A DNA stretch of 36,525 bases. It comes from Flavobacteriales bacterium (GTDB lineage Bacteria; Bacteroidota; Bacteroidia; Flavobacteriales; Schleiferiaceae). Below, piece after piece: positions 18,670 to 27,332 of this stretch (position 1 is its first letter; every line of letters starts with the position of its first letter). The position numbers were made by a program, and so were the translations under genes. The stretch covers positions 1 to 36,525 of the forward strand of contig CANHXZ010000004.1 of NCBI GenBank assembly GCA_947464785.1, given 5' to 3'. The notes under the pieces are model-generated. The model saw only the letters and a program-made list of their open reading frames with translations, searched no databases and was not told the DNA's origin.

Positions 18670-20016
18670 TTAATTCATTTCTGTATAGACGGTATCCAAA
18701 GCCTCGCGAACCAATTCTTGAAGCGGTTGCTTGGACGTACAAATCACTTCGCAAAGGGCGAAATCTTCCTCAACCACTTCGTAAATGCCCAGTTGTTCCA
18801 TCTTGTCGATGTCGCTGGCCCACATGGCCTTGAGCAGTTGCAATGGGTAGATGTCAAATGGGAATACGCGATCGTACTGTCCGGTCATGACAAAATTCCG
18901 CTGTTCACCGTGCATGTTGGTGTCCAATGCAAATGTTTTACTGGGTGTTAGCCAGCTGAAAAACGTGCGCGACAGGGAGAACTTACCAAAGCCGGGAAGC
19001 AGCCAACCCAAGAAATCGGGCTGATCACCTTCGGGCAAGGTTGCAATTTGGTGGTGGTAAAAATGAAGTGCATCCTCTTTACCTACGTGAATTCCCGTCA
19101 GTACGTTTCCGCTGATGATTCGGATACCGTCTGCATCTATTTGGTTCGCCAGAATTCCACTCAGTGCGCTTCCGGGAAGAACTTGAAGGTGTTTGGGCTC
19201 GCGAACACCACTTCCCGTGAGACTGATAACGCGTTCCATTCGGCACGTGCCCGTTGAAAACAATTCGCCCAACACGCAAACGTCTTGTGCGGTAAGCGTC
19301 CAGATCACCTCGCCCTTGTTCAGCGGAGAAATTTGTTGGATGTGCAGGCTCGTATTCCCGGAAGGGTGAGGACCACTGAAGGCGTGGATTTCAACACCAT
19401 TTAGGGATTCAAAAACCGGCAAAGAGCTACCTTCACGAACGGTGAGTACCGTGCGGTCGGACAAGCGCTTGACCACTTCCATGCCCTCCACAAACGATGA
19501 CTCGCGACCCGCCAATTGCACGTCGATGTGCGGAGCGTGCGGTGCGGTGTCCATGCTGTTCACAAATACTGCTTTCGGCTGATCACCGGGCTTGGCCACA
19601 ACGCCGTAGGGACGCATTTGAACCAAGGACCAAACACCCGAGGCCTTTAGTTTTTCCAAAATCTGCGCACGGTCCAAGTCCGAAGGCTTGGCGGCGCCAA
19701 AATCGCGGTATTCGTTGACCGCGTCGGGCGCAATCTCTACAAATTGCAGGACGCGCTTTTCACCGCGCACCACCCGGGCAACGGTTCCGCTCACCGGAGA
19801 CGGTACCACCACCGAAGGGTCGGCCTTGGCGTAAAAGACGGCATCGCCGGCCAAAATGCGGTCTCCTTCCTTGACGGAAAGTTTCGGAGAGAACCCTTTG
19901 AAATCTTCAGGGTAGAGGGTAACTCTTTGTGGTTGAGGGGCTACTACTAAATCACTGGACGGAGAGCCGATCAGTTTTAGGTCGTAACCCTTGCGAACGC
20001 GGTGGACTTTTGCCAT
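18670..20016 (-). CDS. nqrA: Na+-NQR subunit A
   Basis: VRKGYDLKLIG... N-terminus and PSPVSGTVARVVRGEKR biotinyl-like motif; ATG at 20016 preferred to the 489-aa tracked ORF. Confidence 0.95.
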   Translation of the reverse strand: MAKVHRVRKGYDLKLIGSPSSDLVVAPQPQRVTLYPEDFKGFSPKLSVKEGDRILAGDAVFYAKADPSVVVPSPVSGTVARVVRGEKRVLQFVEIAPDAVNEYRDFGAAKPSDLDRAQILEKLKASGVWSLVQMRPYGVVAKPGDQPKAVFVNSMDTAPHAPHIDVQLAGRESSFVEGMEVVKRLSDRTVLTVREGSSLPVFESLNGVEIHAFSGPHPSGNTSLHIQQISPLNKGEVIWTLTAQDVCVLGELFSTGTCRMERVISLTGSGVREPKHLQVLPGSALSGILANQIDADGIRIISGNVLTGIHVGKEDALHFYHHQIATLPEGDQPDFLGWLLPGFGKFSLSRTFFSWLTPSKTFALDTNMHGEQRNFVMTGQYDRVFPFDIYPLQLLKAMWASDIDKMEQLGIYEVVEEDFALCEVICTSKQPLQELVREALDTVYTEMN

Positions 20017-20050
20017 ATGAAGCGATCGAAGTTGAACTATTTTTCGCCGC

Positions 20051-20058
20051 CAAAAGTA
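20051..20058 (-). promoter_or_regulatory. -7 element TACTTTTG upstream of nqrA
   Basis: Plus-strand CAAAAGTA = minus TACTTTTG, exact TAnnTTTG, 34 nt before the nqrA ATG. Confidence 0.6.
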
Positions 20059-20137
20059 CAAAGCAACGGGCCCCAAAAGACAGCCGGTACCACTTTTTTT
20101 TAGACCTTTGGTAAAATACTCGTTGATACACCAAGCC

Positions 20138-21394
20138 ATGCGCTTCCGTTTGATTCTCCTGCTGTCGTTGCACTTGGTTCCTTGGTTCCAAATAACTGCC
20201 TGGGCGCAGTCCGCCTCGGACTACCGAGCGGAAGGCGTGGCCACCGTTTTGGCGCATCCGGCAGGCCGCCCCAGCGAGTTGCCCGTAGTGCGCTTTAACA
20301 CCCCGGGGGCACTCAAATTTTCGTTCGACGACCTCTACCAGCGCAGCCAAGTCCTTCAGTACACCTTTGTACTGTGTTCCCACGACTGGATCCCGTCGGA
20401 CCTCCTGAGCGGCGACTACCTCGCCGGATACCTGCAGGAGCCCCTGCCCAGCGGGCAAATTGCCTTCAACACCTACGTTCCCTACACCCACTTTGAGGCC
20501 TATTTGCCCACCCCCAGCCTGCGTCCCACGCGGTCCGGCAACTACCTGCTGGTGGTTTTTGAAGACGACCCCTCCACCCCCCTACTCACCCAGCGCGTGG
20601 TGTTCTACGAAGAATTGGCGAGCGTGGCCGTGGACATTCACCGCGCCCTGACCCCCGAGACGCAGAAAACTCACCAAGAGGTGGATTTTACGGTGGGCGT
20701 GAATCAGTACCCCGTTCCTCAGCCCTTTCAAGACGTTCGCGCCGTAGTGTACCAAAACCTGGACTTCAGCGAGCAACCCCGTTCCTTCAGCCCTCGATTC
20801 GTTCGGAACGACCTGTTGGACTTCAACTTCGACAACGGCGAGAACCAGTTTCCCGGAGTCCACGAGTTTCGCGAATGGGACACCAAAAACACCCAGGTAC
20901 CTTCCTTGTTCGTTCGACGGTTTGACTTGGTGGACGGGGTCTGGAATGCCTACGTGGCTGCAGAACCCCTACGCGGTTTGGAGCACTACCTGTTCAAGCA
21001 AGACGCGGACGGCGTGGCACTCCCCCGCAAACAAAACGCCAACGCGAACGTGGAGGCAGACTACCTCTGGGTGGACTTGGCCCTCGACGACCTGGAAAAA
21101 ACGGGCCAGCGGCGCATTTTTGTGGTGGGTGCCTTCAACGGTTTTCGCCCGCGTCCGGAAGACGAGCTGAAGTACGACCCCGCAACCCAACAGTACCGCG
21201 GTCGGGTCCTGAGCAAGCAGGGCTACTTCAACTACTGGTACGTGGAGAAGACCGACGACGGTTGGGATTATTCCGTTACCGAAGGAAACCACTGGGAAAC
21301 CCAAAATACCTATACCGTACTGATTTACCACCGGGAATGGGTTCGTCGGTACGACCGCGTCATTGGCCAGGCCGTGGTGCGGTTCCCCCGCTGA
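20138..21394 (+). CDS. DUF5103 / type IX secretion system plug-like protein
   Basis: Signal peptide MRFRLILLLSLHLVPWFQITAWAQ; PGALKFSFDDLYQRSQVLQYTFVLCSHDWIPSDLLSGDYLAGYLQEPL and GNYLLVVFEDDPSTPLLTQRVVFYE match DUF5103/T9SS plug architecture. Confidence 0.8.
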   Translation: MRFRLILLLSLHLVPWFQITAWAQSASDYRAEGVATVLAHPAGRPSELPVVRFNTPGALKFSFDDLYQRSQVLQYTFVLCSHDWIPSDLLSGDYLAGYLQEPLPSGQIAFNTYVPYTHFEAYLPTPSLRPTRSGNYLLVVFEDDPSTPLLTQRVVFYEELASVAVDIHRALTPETQKTHQEVDFTVGVNQYPVPQPFQDVRAVVYQNLDFSEQPRSFSPRFVRNDLLDFNFDNGENQFPGVHEFREWDTKNTQVPSLFVRRFDLVDGVWNAYVAAEPLRGLEHYLFKQDADGVALPRKQNANANVEADYLWVDLALDDLEKTGQRRIFVVGAFNGFRPRPEDELKYDPATQQYRGRVLSKQGYFNYWYVEKTDDGWDYSVTEGNHWETQNTYTVLIYHREWVRRYDRVIGQAVVRFPR

Positions 21395-21443
21395 CTTTCG
21401 CTACCAACCGTTCTGTACTGCACGGGACGGATGCAGTTCAACG

Positions 21444-21451
21444 TATTTTTG
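21444..21451 (+). promoter_or_regulatory. -7 element TATTTTTG upstream of the tsaC/sua5 gene
   Basis: Exact TAnnTTTG 20 nt before the GTG start at 21472. Confidence 0.5.
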
Positions 21452-21471
21452 CCGCTCCGAAGTCAACCACC

Positions 21472-22470
21472 GTGCACGAACCAAACGACCTCCCCTCCCT
21501 GCCCTACGAAACCCAAGTGGGCACCTCCGTGGAGCAGGCGCTGGAATGGCTCATCGCCGGCGAAACGGTGGCACTGCCCACGGAAACCGTGTACGGCCTG
21601 GCCGGCAATGCCCTGGACGCCCAATCGGTAGCCCGAATCTTTGCCGCCAAAAACCGCCCTTCCTTTGACCCCCTGCTGGTGCACGTGGACTGCGTTGCCT
21701 CGGCACGGAAGTACGCCGAACTGCCGGACTGGGTGGCTGCTGCACTGGAAAAGAACGGACCGGGCCCGTTGACCTTTGTGGTTCCCAAAAAAGACTGCAT
21801 CCCGGATTTAGTCACGTCTGGCTTGCCCACAGTGGGCATCCGCATCCCCAACCACCCGTTGTTTTTGGACGTGCTGCGGCAACTTCCCTTCCCGTTGGCG
21901 GCGCCGTCGGCCAATCCTTTTGGGTACATCAGCCCCACCACCGCCCAACACGTTTTGGATCAATTGTACGGCAAAATACCATACATATTGGACGGGGGAG
22001 CGTGTGCGATTGGCGTTGAATCCACCATCGTGGACGCCACCTTACCCATTCCCACCGTGGTGCGCTTGGGCGGCACAACAGTAGAACAAGTGGAGGCCCT
22101 GCTGGGACGTACGGTTGACGTGCGCACCCACAGCAGCAGCCGTCCGCAAGCGCCCGGCCTGCTGGAAAGCCACTACGCCCCGCGCATTCCCTTAATTTTG
22201 GTGGACGAACACGAGGTTGTGGAGGTTCCGTGCGGATGGGCGGTCGTAGGGTACCGGAACATCGCCCACTGGATTCAAGTGGACCCCAATCGATCCTGGT
22301 TGCTTACGCCCCAAAACAACGACTGCGAGGCGGCAGCCAATTTGTTTGCTTTTTTACGCGCAGCAGATTCCTCAGGCGCTCAGGGCATTGTGGCCTCCCG
22401 CGCGCCTCATCGTGGTTTGGGACCGGCCATCAACGATCGGTTGCAACGGGCAGCCCATTTTCCGGGCTGA
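21472..22470 (+). CDS. L-threonylcarbamoyladenylate synthase, Sua5/TsaC/YrdC family
   Basis: ALPTETVYGLAGNALD, KNRPSFDPLLVHV, APSANPFGYISPTTAQHV, GVESTIVD and C-terminal APGLLESHYAPRIP (Sua5 domain). GTG start inferred from promoter position; tracked ORF begins at 21262 inside the preceding gene. Confidence 0.92.
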   Translation: MHEPNDLPSLPYETQVGTSVEQALEWLIAGETVALPTETVYGLAGNALDAQSVARIFAAKNRPSFDPLLVHVDCVASARKYAELPDWVAAALEKNGPGPLTFVVPKKDCIPDLVTSGLPTVGIRIPNHPLFLDVLRQLPFPLAAPSANPFGYISPTTAQHVLDQLYGKIPYILDGGACAIGVESTIVDATLPIPTVVRLGGTTVEQVEALLGRTVDVRTHSSSRPQAPGLLESHYAPRIPLILVDEHEVVEVPCGWAVVGYRNIAHWIQVDPNRSWLLTPQNNDCEAAANLFAFLRAADSSGAQGIVASRAPHRGLGPAINDRLQRAAHFPG

Positions 22471-22533
22471 ACTCCGCTCCGAAAGCTCCGGACGGCCTGC
22501 AACGCGTGCGCCGCAGAGACTAAATTCAAAAGA

Positions 22534-23268
22534 TTAACGCTTCCGCAGAACAAAATTCTGCCCCAAGTACACCTTGCGCACCTGCGGATCTTCGGCCAAT
22601 TCTTCAGCCGTGCCGCTCTTGAGGATTTTTCCTTCAAACATCAGGTAGGTGCGGTCCGTAATGGCCAGTGTTTCTTGCACGTTGTGGTCCGTGATCAGTA
22701 CCCCAATGCCCTTTTCTTTGAGCTTCAGAACGATGGCCTGAATGTCTTCCACCGCGATGGGATCCACCCCGGCAAACGGTTCGTCCAGCAGAATGAACTG
22801 GGGATTGGCGGCCAAACAACGCGCAATTTCGGTGCGTCGGCGTTCGCCCCCGGAAAGTAGATCGCCCCGGGTTTTGCGCAACGCGGTGAGTCCAAATTCT
22901 TCCAGCAGTTCAGCGCATCGGATGCGGTGTTGCTCTGGGGTGCCCGGTTGGAATTCCAAAATGGCGAGGACGTTGTCTTCAACGGACATTTTTCGGAAAA
23001 CCGACGGCTCTTGCGCCAAGTACCCAATGCCCGCTTGAGCGCGTTGGTACATGGGGGCATTCGTCAGGTCCACGTTGTCCAAAAGCACCGTACCGGCATC
23101 TGGCCGGATCAGCCCCACTACTGTGTAAAAACTGGTGGTTTTGCCTGCGCCGTTGGGACCGAGCAACCCCACGATTTCGCCTTGCGCCACTTCAAAGGAA
23201 ACACCGTGCACCACGGCCCGGCCGCGGTAGTGCTTTTCCAAATTAAGGGCGCGGAGTACCTTATTCAT
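22534..23268 (-). CDS. lptB: LPS export ABC transporter ATP-binding protein
   Basis: [21 protein letters not shown] (Walker A), [17 protein letters not shown] (signature), [13 protein letters not shown] (Walker B). Confidence 0.95.
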   Translation of the reverse strand: MNKVLRALNLEKHYRGRAVVHGVSFEVAQGEIVGLLGPNGAGKTTSFYTVVGLIRPDAGTVLLDNVDLTNAPMYQRAQAGIGYLAQEPSVFRKMSVEDNVLAILEFQPGTPEQHRIRCAELLEEFGLTALRKTRGDLLSGGERRRTEIARCLAANPQFILLDEPFAGVDPIAVEDIQAIVLKLKEKGIGVLITDHNVQETLAITDRTYLMFEGKILKSGTAEELAEDPQVRKVYLGQNFVLRKR

Positions 23269-24073
23269 GAGCTGATTTTTCAACGCGTCGAACCACCACG
23301 ATTCCTACCTCGTAGAGAAGCATGATGGGCACCGTGACCACCAATTGACTCAACACGTCTGGAGGCGTAATGACCGCGGCCACAAACAAAATCAAGACCA
23401 AGGCCACCCGACGTTGTTCGGCCAAAAATGCAGACGTTACAATGCCCATGCGGCCCAAAAAGTAGAGCAAAATGGGCAATTCAAAGAGCAGGCCGCAGGC
23501 CAAGGTGACGCTGGCCACCATGGACAGGTAGGAACCGACGTCGATCATGTTTTGAATTTCCGCGGACACGTTGTAGTGGGACAAGAACTGCACCGAGAGC
23601 GGAACGATGAGGAAGTACCCAAAAGCGGCACCGCTGAAAAATAAGGAAGAAACCGAACCCAAGAAAAACCGAGATGCTTTGCGCTCTTTGGCCGTAAGTC
23701 CGGGCGCCACAAAACGCCAAAGTTCCCAAACCACGTAGGGAAAGGCCACCACCATGCCCACCATGAAACTCAACCAGATGTGGAGCGTGAATTGGCCCGC
23801 CATGGTGGTGTTGATGAGGTTGAACGGCAAGTCCGTGATGCACAATCCGTCCAGCTGCAACCGTTCGCCCACCCAACAAAAGGCGCGGTAGGTCCAAAAA
23901 GAGGGGTCTTTGGGGCCAAATAGCACCCGGTCCACCACAAAGTCTACGGCCGCAAAGGCTCCAGCTGCAGCCACCACCACCGCCAGGGCCGCGCGCACCA
24001 AGTGCGAACGCAAGGCGCCCAAGTGGTCCATGAAGCTCATGGTGTTGTTTTCGGCTTGGGGAGGAGTAGGCAT
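23261..24073 (-). CDS. tatC: Sec-independent protein translocase TatC
   Basis: [39 protein letters not shown] and [16 protein letters not shown] motifs; six TM helices; overlaps lptB by 8 nt. Confidence 0.95.
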   Translation of the reverse strand: MPTPPQAENNTMSFMDHLGALRSHLVRAALAVVVAAAGAFAAVDFVVDRVLFGPKDPSFWTYRAFCWVGERLQLDGLCITDLPFNLINTTMAGQFTLHIWLSFMVGMVVAFPYVVWELWRFVAPGLTAKERKASRFFLGSVSSLFFSGAAFGYFLIVPLSVQFLSHYNVSAEIQNMIDVGSYLSMVASVTLACGLLFELPILLYFLGRMGIVTSAFLAEQRRVALVLILFVAAVITPPDVLSQLVVTVPIMLLYEVGIVVVRRVEKSAHE

Positions 24074-24079
24074 GTGTTG

Positions 24080-24087
24080 CAAAGGTA
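24080..24087 (-). promoter_or_regulatory. -7 element TACCTTTG 6 nt upstream of tatC ATG
   Basis: Minus strand TACCTTTG-CAACAC-ATG. Confidence 0.6.
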
Positions 24088-24180
24088 CAATCTGAATTAT
24101 CTTCGGGCTCCGCAACAAATAGGGCCTGGGTTTGTTGCTTTTTCGTTGTACCTTTAAATAATTGCGAATCAACTTGTTTC

Positions 24181-26358
24181 ATGCCTGACGGCTCCCCCAC
24201 AGTACAGCATATCCTCCAGGAGGTTTTTGGTTTTTCCCAGTTCCGCGGCCCGCAAGAGGAGATTGTGCAGCACGTGATGGACGGCAAAGACGCCTTTGTG
24301 GTACTGCCCACCGGAGGAGGCAAGTCCTTGTGCTACCAACTGCCCGCATTGGCCCTTCCGGGAACTGCGATTGTGGTGTCTCCCCTGATTGCGTTGATGA
24401 AAAACCAGGTAGACGTGCTCCGCGGCACCACCGATGAGCCGGGAACGGCACACGTTTGGAACTCCACGCTGACCAAACGAGAAATGGTGGAGGTGCGGCA
24501 TGATTTGCAGCGCGGGGTGACCAAGCTTTTGTACGTTGCGCCGGAATCGCTCACCAAAGAAGACAACATCGCTTTTTTGCGGTCGCTCAACATTTCTTTT
24601 TACGCCATCGACGAGGCGCATTGCATTTCTGAGTGGGGGCACGATTTCCGCCCGGAATACCGCAACCTGCGGGCCGCCATGCAGGAGATACAGGCCAAAC
24701 CGGTCATTGCCTTGACCGCAACGGCAACCCCAAAAGTGCAGATCGACATCCTCAAAACCTTGGACATGGAGGGCGCTACGATCTTTGCGTCGTCGTTCAA
24801 CCGGCCCAATCTACAGTACGAGATTCGCCCCAAAGTGAATGTGGAGCGTGAAATCGTAAAGCTGCTCAAACAACACGACGGCCAAAGCGCCATTGTTTAT
24901 TGCCTCAGCCGAGCCAAGGTGGAGGAAATTGCTCAGCAACTTCAAGTCAACGGAATTCAGGCCATCCCCTACCACGCCGGGCTGGACTCCAACACGCGCG
25001 CCAAGCACCAAGATTTGTTCCTGAACGAACACGTGCACGTGGTGGTGGCTACGATTGCCTTTGGGATGGGGATTGATAAACCGGACATCCGCCTCGTCAT
25101 TCACCACGACATGCCCAAATCCCTGGAGTCCTACTACCAGGAAACCGGCCGGGGTGGGCGCGACGGAGGACAAGGGCGTTGCGTGGCCTTTTACGCGTCC
25201 AAGGACATGGACAAGCTGGATAAATTTTTATCCAAAAAACCGGTTTCCGAGCAAGAAATTGGCAAGCAACTTCTGCTGGATGCGCAGGGCTACGCGGAAA
25301 CCTCGCTCTGCCGGCGTCAGTACCTCCTGCACTATTTTGGGGAGAAATACACGGAGGAAAATTGCGGTGCGTGCGACAACTGTTTGTCCCCCCGGACGCG
25401 CGTGAACGTTCAGGAACACATTGAGTGGGTTTTGGAGACGGTGGAGTTAGGACGTAAGCAGTTCAAGGCCCTTCAGGTGGTCAACACCCTCCTGGGAAAT
25501 CTGACTGCCGTACTCAAAACGTTTAATGCGCCAAGTTTACCCACGTGGGGACGCGGCAGTACTCTATCGGCTGCTTATTGGCAAGATTTGGTGCGTCAAG
25601 CCCATGTAGAAGGATTCTTGTTTAAGGACATTGAGGCGTACGGAATGTTGACCTTAACCGATGCAGGACGCACCTTTTTGGACCGACCGCAACCGGTTTG
25701 GATGGCGGAATTCAAAGAACCGGAAGACGGGGAAAGCGAGGCGTCTGCCGGGCGAACCATCGCGCTGGATCCGGTGCTGTACGCACAGTTGAAGGATTTG
25801 ACGCGGAGTTTGGCTAAAAAACATGGACTCCCTCCCTACGCGCTGTTTTCGGACCATTCTTTGAACGAAATGGCCACGGCATTTCCGTGCAGCGAAGAAG
25901 AATTGCGCTCCATCAGCGGGGTGGGCGAGCACAAAGCTCGCAAATTTGGCGCCTCCTTGGTTGCCGCTATCCGGGACTACGTGGAGGCCCATCAAATCGA
26001 CCGTCCGTACGACGAAGTCATCAAGGCAGTTGGCTCCAAGAACACTTTGAAGGTGTACGTCATCCAAAACATGGACCGTCGGGTACCCTTGGCGGACATT
26101 GCTCGTTCCAAGCAACTCTCCATGAACGACTTACTGGGAGCCCTGGAATTGATTGTGCAGTCCGGAACCAAAATCAACCTGCGTTACATGCTGCAGGAAC
26201 ATTTTGACGAGGACAGCCTGGACGAAGTGCTGGAGTACTTCCGCGAAGATTCCGAAGACGGCGATATTCCCCAAGCAGTGCGGGACTTCGACGGCGTTTA
26301 TTCCGAAGAGGAGCTTCGCTTGGTCAAATTGCAGTTCCTGAGCGAAGTGGCGAGCTGA
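24181..26358 (+). CDS. recQ: ATP-dependent DNA helicase RecQ
   Basis: FRGPQEEIVQHVMDGKDAFVVLPTGGGKSLCYQLPA, AIDEAHCISEWGHDFRPEY, QETGRGGRDG, RecQ Zn site CRRQYLLHYFGEKYTEENCGACDNC and C-terminal HRDC region. Confidence 0.97.
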   Translation: MPDGSPTVQHILQEVFGFSQFRGPQEEIVQHVMDGKDAFVVLPTGGGKSLCYQLPALALPGTAIVVSPLIALMKNQVDVLRGTTDEPGTAHVWNSTLTKREMVEVRHDLQRGVTKLLYVAPESLTKEDNIAFLRSLNISFYAIDEAHCISEWGHDFRPEYRNLRAAMQEIQAKPVIALTATATPKVQIDILKTLDMEGATIFASSFNRPNLQYEIRPKVNVEREIVKLLKQHDGQSAIVYCLSRAKVEEIAQQLQVNGIQAIPYHAGLDSNTRAKHQDLFLNEHVHVVVATIAFGMGIDKPDIRLVIHHDMPKSLESYYQETGRGGRDGGQGRCVAFYASKDMDKLDKFLSKKPVSEQEIGKQLLLDAQGYAETSLCRRQYLLHYFGEKYTEENCGACDNCLSPRTRVNVQEHIEWVLETVELGRKQFKALQVVNTLLGNLTAVLKTFNAPSLPTWGRGSTLSAAYWQDLVRQAHVEGFLFKDIEAYGMLTLTDAGRTFLDRPQPVWMAEFKEPEDGESEASAGRTIALDPVLYAQLKDLTRSLAKKHGLPPYALFSDHSLNEMATAFPCSEEELRSISGVGEHKARKFGASLVAAIRDYVEAHQIDRPYDEVIKAVGSKNTLKVYVIQNMDRRVPLADIARSKQLSMNDLLGALELIVQSGTKINLRYMLQEHFDEDSLDEVLEYFREDSEDGDIPQAVRDFDGVYSEEELRLVKLQFLSEVAS

Positions 26359-26596
26359 CGTTCGGATACGCTTGAAAAGCGCGCAATAGGCGCAAATCCA
26401 AATCGTCCAAGGTAGGCGTACCCAGAGGCTTGTCCGATCCCGAAAGCGCACGGACCGACAGCCATTCTCCCACTACGGGTTCCAACACTTCCAATAATTC
26501 AGCCTCAGCGGCGGGGGTAACGTGCATCATGCGCAGGGTTTTACTCCTTAACGCAACGACGGCCTCAATTCGTATAAACCTTTTGCGCCCCAACAA
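26324..26596 (-). CDS. small ORF downstream of the sigma factor, uncertain
   Basis: 90-aa frame from a TTG start, co-directional with and 29 nt after the sigma gene, overlapping the recQ 3' end by 35 nt. No family recognised. Confidence 0.3.
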   Translation of the reverse strand: MLGRKRFIRIEAVVALRSKTLRMMHVTPAAEAELLEVLEPVVGEWLSVRALSGSDKPLGTPTLDDLDLRLLRAFQAYPNVSSPLRSGTAI

Positions 26597-26625
26597 CGCC
26601 GGCTGGTGACCGGTTCGCCTGGGGG

Positions 26626-27204
26626 CTACGCCGCTGCCGCTTCTGCCGCCATCTGCTTGCGCATGTTGATCAGCGCATAGCGCATGCGTCCCAGCGCCGT
26701 GTTGATGGAAACCCCCGTTTCGTCTGCGATTTCCTGGAAGGTCAGGTTGGCGTAGATGCGCAAGTGAACCACCTCGTACTGCTCAGCGGGCAAGGCGTGC
26801 ATCCAGCGAACGGCGTCTGCGTGCCATCCCTCCTGAACCGCCTTTTCCTCCGGGTTGAGGGATTCTTCCTGGAGTTCCATCCACAGGGGCGACTCATCTT
26901 CCAAAGACTCAGAGGTTGATTTTTTGGCCCGCCGGAATGCGTCGGTTACCGCGTTTTGGGTGACGCGCGTCAACCAGCCGCCAAACTTGCCTTCGTCCTT
27001 GTAGCGGCCGTCCCGCAGGGTGTGCAGGACTTTGATCCACACCTCTTGGTACAAATCATCAGCCCAGTCGCGGTCTTTGATTTTGGACAAAAGAGTGCGG
27101 TACACCGTGGTGCGGTGGCGCTGCAGCAACAAAGAAAAAGATTGTTCGCACCCTTGGGCAGCGCGTTGGACCAACACGGAGTCGGTCGGAGCTCCTGTAC
27201 TCAC
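26626..27204 (-). CDS. RNA polymerase sigma-70 family factor (ECF)
   Basis: IKDRDWADDLYQEVWIKVLHTL (sigma region 2) and LPAEQYEVVHLRIYANLTFQEIADETGVSINTALGRMRYAL (region 4 HTH). GTG start; an in-frame TAA lies two codons upstream. Confidence 0.92.
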   Translation of the reverse strand: MSTGAPTDSVLVQRAAQGCEQSFSLLLQRHRTTVYRTLLSKIKDRDWADDLYQEVWIKVLHTLRDGRYKDEGKFGGWLTRVTQNAVTDAFRRAKKSTSESLEDESPLWMELQEESLNPEEKAVQEGWHADAVRWMHALPAEQYEVVHLRIYANLTFQEIADETGVSINTALGRMRYALINMRKQMAAEAAAA

Positions 27205-27236
27205 GATTTAATTGTTTAAGAATGAATCGAGTACAG
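27195..27236 (-). promoter_or_regulatory. hairpin overlapping the start codon of the ECF sigma gene
   Basis: Minus strand CTGTACTC-GATT-(16 nt loop)-AATC-GT-GAGTACAG: 12 bp paired with a 2-nt bulge; the GTG start begins in the bulge. Confidence 0.5.
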
Positions 27237-27316
27237 TTGCTGAATAGGCGCTTGGGGTTGGGTGAATGAATGATTGTGAAGACGAAAATAGGTTTTTTAA
27301 ACGAATGCACAAGCGG

Positions 27317-27324
27317 TACCTTTG
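27317..27324 (+). promoter_or_regulatory. -7 element TACCTTTG upstream of uvrA
   Basis: Exact TAnnTTTG 8 nt before ATG 27333. Confidence 0.6.
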
Positions 27325-27332
27325 CATTTTCC

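Noticed and set aside
24074-24180. Intergenic region between divergent tatC and recQ as a possible RNA gene
   Set aside because: Contents are accounted for by opposing -7 boxes (CAAAGGTA minus; TACCTTTA plus) and no stable stem was apparent.
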